64,000 bases of DNA from Firm-04 sp964463355. Its GTDB lineage: Bacteria; Bacillota; Clostridia; Oscillospirales; Ruminococcaceae. Both the position numbers and the translations under genes were made by a program. The stretch spans positions 62,001 through 126,000 of the forward strand of contig CAYXBP010000004.1 of assembly GCA_964463355.1 (NCBI GenBank), written 5' to 3'. Below are positions 1 through 7,563 of the stretch, piece by piece. Under the pieces are notes generated by a model. That model was not told the DNA's origin. It searched no databases and saw only the letters and a program-made list of their open reading frames with translations. The stretch's first letter is position 1; each line of letters begins with the position of its first letter.

Positions 1-11
1 AGCGCTGCATT

Positions 12-1700
12 TTGAACAGCATTGCTGCTGCATCCTCGAATGCGCATTCGATTATCGTTGATGCCATGGGGCGACTGGTTGCCGATGGTACATTCCCTGC
101 CGAGCCATTGCCCGGTTTTATTATTGAAATTCCCGCTGACCGTTCCCACGGCGATTTTGCCTCCAACGTGGCAATGGTTTGCGCAAGGACGTTGCATATG
201 GCTCCTCGAAAGATCGCTGAAGCAATTGCAGATGCCTTGATTCTCGATGGCACTATGTTCTCCCGCGTGGAGATCGCAGGCCCTGGTTTTTTGAATTTCT
301 TCCTTTCCTCTTCGTGGTACGATACTGTCATTCACAGCGTCATGGAGGAAGGTGATGCTTACGGTCAAATCGCAATCGGTGCGGGCAAGCGGGTTTTGGT
401 GGAATTTGTTTCGGCAAACCCTACTGGACCTATGCATGTGGGCAATGCCCGTGGTGGCGCAATCGGCGACTGTTTGGCATCTGTACTGAATGCCGCAGGC
501 TACAAGGCTGACCGTGAGTTCTATATCAATGATGCTGGTAACCAGATTGAAAAATTTGCAACTTCCCTGGAGGTGCGCTATTTGCAGGCTTGTGGTCAGG
601 ATATCATGATGCCTGAGGATGCCTATCAGGGTGAGGATATTATCGCTCATGCCAAGAATTTTTATGCCGAGCATCAGGATGCCTACGCAGGTGATGATTC
701 CAAAGCACGTCGCGATGCCCTTGTGGCATTTGCACTGCCTAAAAATATCCAGGGGCTGAAAGATGATCTGCTCCAGTATCGCATTGAGTACGACCGCTGG
801 TTCGCAGAAAGTACACTGCACGCTGACGGTAGCGTGGCGGAAATCATTCAACAATTGAAGGACAGCGGCTACACCTACGAGAAAGAAGGTGCGCTGTGGT
901 TTAAGGCGGAGGAATTAGGCGCAGATAAAGATTTTGTGATCGTGCGTTCTAATGGTATCCCCACTTATGTGGTGCCCGATATTGCATATCACTATAACAA
1001 ACTTGTGACTCGTGGGTATGATCAGGCGATTGATATTCTGGGAGCAGATCACCACGGTTATGTGCCTCGTCTAAAAGCAGCACTGACTGCATTGGGCGTA
1101 GATGCTTCACGACTCACCGTGGTTTTGATGCAGATGGTTGCTGTGATGCGTGACGGCAAGCCTGTTAAGCAATCCAAACGCAGCGGTAAAGCACTAACAC
1201 TGGTAACGCTGCTGGAGGATATTCCAGTGGATGCAGCAAGATTCTTTTTCAATCTCCGTGAAGCAAATTCGCATTTTGAGTTTGACCTCGATCTGGCAGT
1301 CGAAAAATCTTCTTCCAACCCTGTCTACTACGTGCAGTATGCCCATGCACGTCTTTGCAGCCTGATCCGTACCCTTGCCGATGAGGGCGTTACTGTCCCA
1401 GATGTAAATGCTGCAAATCTCTCTCTGCTGCAATCTGTGCCAGAACGTGAGTTGATACGCCAACTGGCTGTTCTGCCAGTGGAAATCGAAAATGCAGCCA
1501 AACAGCTTGACCCCTCAAAACTTACCAAATATGCAGTGGAATTGGCATCTATGTTTCATAAGTTCTATGATGCCTGCAAGGTCAAGGATGCAGAATCCCC
1601 TGCTTTGCGTGATGCACGTCTTCTGCTGTGTGCGGCGACTCGTCAGGTGCTTTGCAACGCACTAACGATGTTGAAAGTAACGTCTCCCGAAAAAATGTAA
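12..1700 (+). CDS. argS: Arginyl-tRNA synthetase, 5' end possibly cut by window edge
   Basis: Class I aminoacyl-tRNA synthetase that charges tRNA-Arg in the cytoplasm. The HIGH-type motif is present as MHVGN at about residue 140 and a KMSKS-like KQSKRSGK near residue 385; the helical anticodon-binding domain follows and the protein ends in SPEKM, matching the usual family terminus, so the 3' end is complete. Length (562 aa) is normal. The start is unresolved: TTG at 12 is the first possible start, no ribosome binding site fits in the 11 bases before it, and the frame is open to the window edge, so the true start may lie upstream. A perfect palindrome follows the stop codon directly. Identity is secure; only the start is uncertain. 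Confidence 0.95.
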   Translation: MNSIAAASSNAHSIIVDAMGRLVADGTFPAEPLPGFIIEIPADRSHGDFASNVAMVCARTLHMAPRKIAEAIADALILDGTMFSRVEIAGPGFLNFFLSSSWYDTVIHSVMEEGDAYGQIAIGAGKRVLVEFVSANPTGPMHVGNARGGAIGDCLASVLNAAGYKADREFYINDAGNQIEKFATSLEVRYLQACGQDIMMPEDAYQGEDIIAHAKNFYAEHQDAYAGDDSKARRDALVAFALPKNIQGLKDDLLQYRIEYDRWFAESTLHADGSVAEIIQQLKDSGYTYEKEGALWFKAEELGADKDFVIVRSNGIPTYVVPDIAYHYNKLVTRGYDQAIDILGADHHGYVPRLKAALTALGVDASRLTVVLMQMVAVMRDGKPVKQSKRSGKALTLVTLLEDIPVDAARFFFNLREANSHFEFDLDLAVEKSSSNPVYYVQYAHARLCSLIRTLADEGVTVPDVNAANLSLLQSVPERELIRQLAVLPVEIENAAKQLDPSKLTKYAVELASMFHKFYDACKVKDAESPALRDARLLLCAATRQVLCNALTMLKVTSPEKM

Positions 1701-1702
1701 AG

Positions 1703-1720
1703 GGTTACAATCTTGTAACC
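1703..1720. promoter_or_regulatory. 18-bp perfect palindrome just after argS
   Basis: GGTTACAA-TC-TTGTAACC is a perfect inverted repeat two bases after the argS stop codon. As RNA it would form a 7-bp stem with a four-base loop but no T-run follows, so it is a poor intrinsic terminator. It may be a protein-binding operator; a related but imperfect string (gttaacaaatcggtaac) occurs at about 1829-1845. Confidence 0.4.
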
Positions 1721-1985
1721 TATTTGGCACCGCATTTGCTCTGGATGATACGATTTGGCATAAAATTTTCGGTATTTTGGACAATACAGCCCTCCAAAAA
1801 TTGCCGTTCTGACGAATATTCACAGTCTGTTAACAAATCGGTAACAAACCACATGGCGAAATATGCTACAATTATTGTGGTTTCGATTATCGTACTGTTT
1901 CTCTCTGGGATATTTATATCGTAAGTCACCAGTGAATCAGGTATCCTAAGAATAGAAATCATGAAGAAAGCGAAGGGATTTCACT
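1721..1985. other. Intergenic region upstream of the CdaR-like regulator
   Basis: About 265 bases with no convincing gene. Short overlapping open frames on both strands lack a ribosome binding site and resemble no family I know. No good -35/-10 pair could be placed, although an A/T-rich stretch around 1860-1875 could hold a weak promoter. The ribosome binding site of the next gene (AAGGGA) lies at its end. Confidence 0.4.
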
Positions 1986-3071
1986 ATGCCTAACAGACCG
2001 TTTCAGACCCTTGTATGTCAGATGCGTGACACCATCGACGCCATGGTGGGTGTTGTTGATGAAACCGCAACGATCATTGCCTGCTCCGACGCTTCTCGTG
2101 TCGGTACCACCAATGAATTCGTAACACTGGATATGAACGAATCCGGAGATCTGTTCATCCGTGACGGTTGCACTTACAAGCCGTTTGGTTCTCGTACAAC
2201 TCCCGATTATGCTGTCTTTGTGGAAGGTACTGACGAAAATGCTGCTCGTTATGCAGATATCATGGCGATCACTATGTCGAATATCAAGCAGTATTATGAC
2301 GAAAAGTACGACCGCAACAATTTCATCAAGAATGTTGTGTTGGATAATATTCTGCCTGGCGATATTGTCATAAAGGCAAGAGAATTGCACTTCAGTGCCG
2401 AGATTACTCGTGTGGTACTGCTCATACGTATCGTTTCCGCAAACGATATTTCTGCTTACGATGTTATCCAGAATCTGTTTCCAGACAAGAGCAAAGATTT
2501 TGTCTTTAATATCACAGAAACAGATATCGTCTTGGTTAAGGAAATCAAATCCTCTGTGGAGGGTAAAGATCTGGAGAAACTGGCACGCTCTATTGCCGAT
2601 ACGCTCTCAAGCGAGTTCTACACCCGTGTCAATGTTGGTATCGGTACCAGTGTGGTCGGTGTCCGCGACCTCGCTCGTTCGTTCAAAGAAGCGCAGATGG
2701 CATTGGAGGTTGGCAAAGTGTTTGATACCGATAAGGTCATCGTTAGCTACGATAACCTCGGCATTGCTCGTCTGATCTATCATCTTCCCACTACCCTGTG
2801 CGAAACGTTTCTTCATGAAGTGTTTAAGCGCGGTAGTATCGAAAGCCTTGATCACGAAACACTTTTTACCATACAGCGTTTCTTCGAGAATAATCTGAAT
2901 GTTTCCGAAACATCTCGTAAACTGTTTGTTCACCGTAACACTCTTGTTTACCGTCTTGAGAAGATTAAGAAGCTGACGGGCCTTGATTTGCGCGAATTTG
3001 ACCATGCAATCATCTTCAAAATCGCACTAATGGTCAAGAAGTATCTGTCGGCAAGTCCTGTGAAGTTCTGA
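1986..3071 (+). CDS. CdaR/PucR-type transcriptional regulator
   Basis: Probable DNA-binding regulator of the CdaR/PucR group. The first ~110 residues form a sensor-like domain, residues ~115-270 resemble the degenerate GGDEF-like domain of CdaR proteins, and the C-terminus (residues ~300-355) is the typical PucR helix-turn-helix with the motif VSETSRKLFVHRNTLVYR. Length 361 aa is in the normal range. ATG at 1986 follows AAGGGA at a suitable distance. It stands alone between argS and ftsE. The family senses small metabolites such as sugar diacids or purines, but nothing here shows the ligand, so its targets are unknown; nearby ftsEX is a possible but unproven target. Confidence 0.85.
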   Translation: MPNRPFQTLVCQMRDTIDAMVGVVDETATIIACSDASRVGTTNEFVTLDMNESGDLFIRDGCTYKPFGSRTTPDYAVFVEGTDENAARYADIMAITMSNIKQYYDEKYDRNNFIKNVVLDNILPGDIVIKARELHFSAEITRVVLLIRIVSANDISAYDVIQNLFPDKSKDFVFNITETDIVLVKEIKSSVEGKDLEKLARSIADTLSSEFYTRVNVGIGTSVVGVRDLARSFKEAQMALEVGKVFDTDKVIVSYDNLGIARLIYHLPTTLCETFLHEVFKRGSIESLDHETLFTIQRFFENNLNVSETSRKLFVHRNTLVYRLEKIKKLTGLDLREFDHAIIFKIALMVKKYLSASPVKF

Positions 3072-3348
3072 TGTATCTGCGTGAACGGTTCTGCTTGGTA
3101 CCCTGATCTCCCATTTGAACATTGACAGTAAGTGCCAGACGACTCGTGATGTTCGTTTGGCATTTGTCCATCTTGTGCGCTGCACAGCTGCAAAATGTCA
3201 ATTTGGTTTTGCAATGGATGCCAGTACATCAGAATTAAAAGGAAGGATTTTACAATGCGGATGCAGGGAGTGCCATGTCTCTGTAGTAGAACGGCTTCTA
3301 TGGTTGTTGCCGTTTCTCCTTCCTCCCACATTTGTTAAGGAGGACCCT
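3072..3348. other. Intergenic leader upstream of ftsE
   Basis: About 277 bases. The ftsE frame is open upstream to 3115 but without a ribosome binding site, so I treat this as non-coding leader. It ends with a strong ribosome binding site (AAGGAGGA) that can pair with a C/T-rich block just before it (see the hairpin at 3316-3344). No clear promoter was placed. Confidence 0.4.
3316..3344 (+). promoter_or_regulatory. Hairpin able to hide the ftsE ribosome binding site
   Basis: CTCCTT (3316-3321) and TCCTCC (3321-3326) can each pair perfectly with part of AAGGAGGA (3337-3344), the Shine-Dalgarno of ftsE. The loops are 12 to 15 bases. Such pairing would mask the ribosome binding site; whether it forms in vivo is inference. 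Confidence 0.35.
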
Positions 3349-4041
3349 ATGGTTGAATTGAAAAACGTATCTGTGACCTACGAAAGCACTGGCGTTGAGG
3401 CGCTAAGCGATGTCAACCTCAAAGTTGAGGATGGCGATTTTGCCTTTGTTATCGGTCGTTCTGGTGCAGGCAAAAGTACCCTCATCAAGCTGCTGCTGAA
3501 AGAATTGGACGCAAACAGCGGTGAGGTCTTGGTCAATGGCTATAATCTGACTAAAATGAAGAAAAAGAAGGTGCCCGAGTTCCGCCGCACTATTGGTGTC
3601 GTGTTTCAGGATTATCGCTTGATAGAAACCATGACCGTTTACGAAAACATTGCCTTTGTGTTGCGCGTGATTGATGCGCCCATGAAGCTGATTCGGAAAC
3701 GTGTGCCATATGTAATTTCTTTGGTGGGTTTACAGGATAAGGCAGATAGCTATCCCAGTGAACTTTCTGGTGGCGAACAGCAGCGTTGCGCTCTTGCTCG
3801 CGCACTCGTCAATGATCCTGCATTGCTGATTGCCGATGAGCCTACCGGTAATGTGGATCCGGAACTCGCCTATGAACTGGTGGAACTGTTGCAGGGCATC
3901 AACGAATGCGGCACCACCATTTTGATGGTCACGCACGCCCATGAGATGGTTCGCCACTTTGGCGGTCGAATCATTAACATCAATCAGGGCGAGGTCGTGT
4001 TCGATGAAGTGATTGGAGGGGCAGAAGTTGAAGCTCAGTAG
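3349..4041 (+). CDS. ftsE: Cell division ATP-binding protein FtsE
   Basis: Cytoplasmic ATPase of the FtsEX complex, which activates peptidoglycan hydrolases at the septum. All ABC ATPase motifs are visible: Walker A GRSGAGKST (~36), Q-loop FQDYRL, signature LSGGEQQR (~139), Walker B LLIADEPTG (~160) and the H-loop VTHA. 230 aa is typical. ATG 3349 is chosen because AAGGAGGA ends five bases before it; the longer open frame has no ribosome binding site. It overlaps ftsX by 14 bases, a sign of translational coupling, and is followed by a PcsB-like hydrolase and an S41 protease as in other Firmicutes. Confidence 0.97.
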   Translation: MVELKNVSVTYESTGVEALSDVNLKVEDGDFAFVIGRSGAGKSTLIKLLLKELDANSGEVLVNGYNLTKMKKKKVPEFRRTIGVVFQDYRLIETMTVYENIAFVLRVIDAPMKLIRKRVPYVISLVGLQDKADSYPSELSGGEQQRCALARALVNDPALLIADEPTGNVDPELAYELVELLQGINECGTTILMVTHAHEMVRHFGGRIININQGEVVFDEVIGGAEVEAQ

Positions 4042-4945
4042 TTTTCGATATCTTGTCGGTCAGGGCTTCGATAATGTCTGGAAGAATCGCGTGATGGCGT
4101 TCGCCTCCTTCTGCGTGTTGTTGGTAAGTCTTCTGCTTGTTGGCATATCCGTACTGTTCTATATCAATATCAATGCAATTATCGGAGGTATTGAGGACAA
4201 AAACGAGGTGATCGTTTATCTGCTGGATGATACCACCGACGAGCGTATTGAGGAAATCGGCAAGCAACTCAATGCCATGGAAAATGTCAGTTCCGTGACG
4301 CTTTATTCTCGTGAAGAGGCTTTTGCTGATCTGAAGGAGAGCATGAACGATTATACCGAGGTCTTTGAATCTCTTGGTGATGACAATCCCCTGCCCGATG
4401 CCTATCGGATTCGCGTTAGCGATATCTCTAAAATGGAAGAAACCGTTGTATCTGCCAACGCGATCCGTGATGTTGAGTATGTCAGTGCCCCAGATTCATT
4501 CGTGGAACTTCTAACTGAATTACGACGTGTGATCGCAATTATTGCAATCGCCATAATCATTGCACTGTTGATTGTTTCCATGGTGATCATCTCTAATACT
4601 ACCCGTGCCAGTGTGTTCGCGCGCCGACGCGAGATCAGTATTATGCAGAGCGTGGGCGCAACCAAAGCCTTTATCCGTTTTCCCTTCTTCATTGAAGGCA
4701 TGATTAACGGCTTTATGGCTGGTGCCGTTGCTACGTTGCTGACGTGGTTCACCTATGACCGTCTGGTGGATATGCTCGGCAATTTTAATGTGTTAAGCAC
4801 AATCGGTCTGGGCAGTATCATTCCTTACGAATCTATCGCGCTCGGGGTCGCCCTTGCCTATTTGCTTGCTGGTTCCCTGATTGGTGCGTTGGGTAGCGTA
4901 CTATCCACGAGAGCCCACCTCAAGCACCGTGCCGCCAATATGTAA
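4028..4945 (+). CDS. ftsX: Cell division protein FtsX
   Basis: Membrane partner of FtsE; transmits the ATPase cycle to an extracellular hydrolase. The protein has one N-terminal membrane helix (~20-42), a ~125-residue extracellular domain, then three C-terminal helices with the conserved RRREISIMQSVGAT stretch between the second and third. I choose TTG at 4028, giving an N-terminus MKLSSFRYL that matches the family, preceded by GGAGGGG seven bases upstream; a TTG at 4013 lies before that ribosome binding site and is unlikely. 305 aa is normal. The gene starts inside ftsE and is 13 bases from the PcsB-like gene. Confidence 0.95.
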   Translation: MKLSSFRYLVGQGFDNVWKNRVMAFASFCVLLVSLLLVGISVLFYININAIIGGIEDKNEVIVYLLDDTTDERIEEIGKQLNAMENVSSVTLYSREEAFADLKESMNDYTEVFESLGDDNPLPDAYRIRVSDISKMEETVVSANAIRDVEYVSAPDSFVELLTELRRVIAIIAIAIIIALLIVSMVIISNTTRASVFARRREISIMQSVGATKAFIRFPFFIEGMINGFMAGAVATLLTWFTYDRLVDMLGNFNVLSTIGLGSIIPYESIALGVALAYLLAGSLIGALGSVLSTRAHLKHRAANM

Positions 4946-4958
4946 CGAAAGGATCATT

Positions 4959-6263
4959 ATGAATCGCAAAAAAACAAAGCTTGTCGCTTTGCTTTCAGCT
5001 GCCTGTGTTGCGTTGGGATGCTGTATTTTCCCGCAATTTCCGAATTTGATGATTGCCCCAACTGTTTCTGCAAAAACATTGGACGAGATCAATCGAGAGC
5101 GAGAGGAAATCCGTAAACAGCAGGAACAAAAGCAACAGGAATTGGATCATCTACTGGGCAGTATTGATCAGCAGGAAAAGTATCAGGCAGTTTTACAGCA
5201 AAAGATCGACCTCATCAACCAGGAGCTTTCGTTGATTGATCAACAGTTGCTCAGCCTCAACAGCGATATTAGCGACAAAGAAAGCGACATCGCTGACTTG
5301 GAGGTGAGTATTGCAGAACAGCAAACCGATATTGACGAAGGTCTGGAAACCTTTAAGGCACGCGTTCGTACGTTGTATGTTCATGGTAACAACAGTCTGC
5401 TCTCTGCTTTGGTCGGCGCAACAGATTTCTACGATGTTCTTGCAAAGATAGACCTCATCAATCGAATTGCTGAACATGACGACGAAATGATGGATACATT
5501 GACTGCACAGTTGGAGGTTCTCAACACCAATAAAGCTGATCTCGATGCACGCATCGCCGCCTTGGAACTCAAACGAACCGAGGTGCAGAGTCTGCGTTCG
5601 GAATATGATAAAAGCTATCAGCAGCTTGATGCCGCGATGACCGAAACTGAGGAAGTCAAGATGGAGTTGGAACAGCAGAAGGCAGATGCGGAAAGCTGGA
5701 TCAGCGACTATCAGAATCGATTGGACTCCCTCTCATCAGAAGAAGATGCCATTCTTGCTGAGATCAAACGGCAGGAAGAAGAAAAGCATAAGCAAGAGCA
5801 ACAACAGCAGCAACCACAGCAACCCTCTTTGAATGATCCCCCTGAACAAAACGGAGTGCTTGCGTGGCCAGTACCTGGTTTTCACTGGATTTCCAGCCCA
5901 TTTGGGCATCGTTGGGGAAGACAGCATAAGGGTATTGATATCGCAGGCGGCGGCATTCATAATGCACCCATTACAGCTGCTGCCAGCGGTACCGTTACCA
6001 AAGTTGTGACGGGATGCTCTCATGATTCCAAAGGCTTTTGCGGTTGCGGTGGCGGTTATGGTAACTATGTGATCGTAAGTCACGGCAATGGAATGTCTAC
6101 CATTTATGCACATATGAGCCGCGTTGCGGTATCAGTGGGCACACAGGTATCCGCGGGTACTGTGGTTGGATATGTTGGTGCAACGGGTAACTCAACAGGT
6201 TATCATCTACACTTTGGCGTAACTGTCAATGGCACATATGTGGATCCACAGCTGTATTTATAG
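4959..6263 (+). CDS. PcsB/EnvC-like murein hydrolase, coiled coil plus M23 domain
   Basis: Likely the extracellular peptidoglycan hydrolase or activator controlled by FtsEX. It has a signal peptide (first ~38 residues, cut after TVSA), a long glutamine- and glutamate-rich coiled coil (~40-285), a Q/P-rich linker, and a C-terminal M23/LytM domain (~300-434). Zinc ligands are visible in HKGID and HLHF, with YAHM between them, so the site looks complete. A short cysteine-rich insert (four Cys between GTVTKVV and GGYGNYV) sits near the active site; I believe similar inserts occur in related clostridial M23 proteins. ATG 4959 has AAAGGA upstream. It lies directly after ftsX in a typical ftsE-ftsX-pcsB order. 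Confidence 0.92.
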   Translation: MNRKKTKLVALLSAACVALGCCIFPQFPNLMIAPTVSAKTLDEINREREEIRKQQEQKQQELDHLLGSIDQQEKYQAVLQQKIDLINQELSLIDQQLLSLNSDISDKESDIADLEVSIAEQQTDIDEGLETFKARVRTLYVHGNNSLLSALVGATDFYDVLAKIDLINRIAEHDDEMMDTLTAQLEVLNTNKADLDARIAALELKRTEVQSLRSEYDKSYQQLDAAMTETEEVKMELEQQKADAESWISDYQNRLDSLSSEEDAILAEIKRQEEEKHKQEQQQQQPQQPSLNDPPEQNGVLAWPVPGFHWISSPFGHRWGRQHKGIDIAGGGIHNAPITAAASGTVTKVVTGCSHDSKGFCGCGGGYGNYVIVSHGNGMSTIYAHMSRVAVSVGTQVSAGTVVGYVGATGNSTGYHLHFGVTVNGTYVDPQLYL

Positions 6264-6289
6264 GATCTGCACATTGCAACGAAGTTTCA

Positions 6290-6324
6290 GAAAACGGTAG
6301 GAAGGGAGCCTTCTTGCCGTTTTC
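6290..6324 (+). terminator. 16-bp hairpin between the M23 and S41 genes
   Basis: The arms 6290-6305 and 6309-6324 pair over 16 positions (two G-U pairs) around a GAG loop. No T-run follows (ccatac), so full termination is doubtful; it may act as a partial terminator, an attenuator or an RNA-processing or stability element within the operon. Confidence 0.5.
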
Positions 6325-6364
6325 CCATACTATCATGTGATCCGATGAAAGGTGGCATCTTCAC

Positions 6365-7540
6365 TTGAAAAAACAAATCAGTCTACGAAATGGAATCATC
6401 CTGTCTGTGATAACTGCACTGGCGGCTGCATTGCTGACATCCCTTGTGATGAGTTGGTTCACAGCGCGGTATAACACCGATCTGCAAAAGAAATATGCTC
6501 GACTGGATGCGTTGGATGCGGAGATACGCGAGAATTTTTATTTGGCTGATGTTGACGATGAGGCACTGATGAACGCAATGCTTAAAGGATATGTCAGTGG
6601 TTTGGGCGACCCGTACAGCGTTTATCTCACCGATGAGGAACTTGCCGACACCCACGAAAACAGTGCTGGACATTATGTAGGTATCGGTGTATCGGTATTG
6701 CAATCGCCCACGGAAAATACCGTGCTGGTGAAAGAAGTGATACCTGACTCCCCTGCTGAAAAAGGCGGTATTCTGCCTGATGACTATATCATTCGTGTCA
6801 ACGATTTGCTTGTTGAAGAGGATGCTACGGCAGCCGTTGAAGCCATAAAAGGTCTTTCAGGAACTGAAGTCACGATTGCCGTGCGACATCCAGACGGCAG
6901 TGAATATACCACTACAATGAAGCGCGCATATGTCGATGAGCAGACTATCGAGTATCAAATGTTGACCGATGAGATTGGTTATATCCGCATTAAGAAATTT
7001 CGTACTGTCACCGTGAAACAGTTTTCTGATGCTTATGCAGCACTTTCTCAGCAAAATGTAAAAGGCATTCTGTTCGATGTGCGAGATAATGGCGGTGGCT
7101 TGCTGAATGCACTGGAACAAATGGTTGATCCCCTGCTGCCGAAAGGCGAACTTGCTTTTGCATATGACCAAGACGGAACTCCAACACCGATTATTGACTC
7201 CGATGCAAAATGTGTCGATATGCCAATGGTTGTTCTGACCAACGGCAACACCGCCAGTGCTTCGGAACTTTTCGCTTGTCTACTGCGAGATTATGCCAAT
7301 GCAGTATTGGTTGGCGAAAAAACATTTGGAAAAGGTATCATGCAAACGACTTATTCGTTGCCTGACGGCGGTGGTTTGACTTTGACTACAGCAACCTATT
7401 CCACCGGTAAAACAGAATGTTATAACGGCGTGGGATTGATACCAGATGTAGAATCTATCAATTCCCCTGAATCTGCAACGGATACCCAGCTTGCGGATGC
7501 ACAGTCCGTTTTAGAAGAATTGTTGACAACCTACAACTGA
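6365..7540 (+). CDS. S41-family carboxyl-terminal processing protease (CtpA/B-like)
   Basis: Membrane-anchored serine protease that trims C-termini of extracytoplasmic proteins, often cell-wall enzymes. It has one N-terminal membrane helix (~11-32), a PDZ domain (~100-185) and an S41 domain. The serine motif is NGNTASASE (Ser ~298) and the catalytic lysine lies in FGKG (~322). 391 aa is typical. The start is TTG at 6365, supported by AAAGGTGG nine bases upstream; a nearby ATG is out of frame. Its place after the PcsB-like gene suggests a role in division or wall turnover. Only 23 bases separate it from the GH95 gene. Confidence 0.93.
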   Translation: MKKQISLRNGIILSVITALAAALLTSLVMSWFTARYNTDLQKKYARLDALDAEIRENFYLADVDDEALMNAMLKGYVSGLGDPYSVYLTDEELADTHENSAGHYVGIGVSVLQSPTENTVLVKEVIPDSPAEKGGILPDDYIIRVNDLLVEEDATAAVEAIKGLSGTEVTIAVRHPDGSEYTTTMKRAYVDEQTIEYQMLTDEIGYIRIKKFRTVTVKQFSDAYAALSQQNVKGILFDVRDNGGGLLNALEQMVDPLLPKGELAFAYDQDGTPTPIIDSDAKCVDMPMVVLTNGNTASASELFACLLRDYANAVLVGEKTFGKGIMQTTYSLPDGGGLTLTTATYSTGKTECYNGVGLIPDVESINSPESATDTQLADAQSVLEELLTTYN

Positions 7541-7563
7541 CCGATAATAGATTGGAGTCTACT

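Noticed and set aside
1628..1924. 98-codon frame overlapping the end of argS
   Set aside because: Starts inside argS without a ribosome binding site; the product shows no domain.
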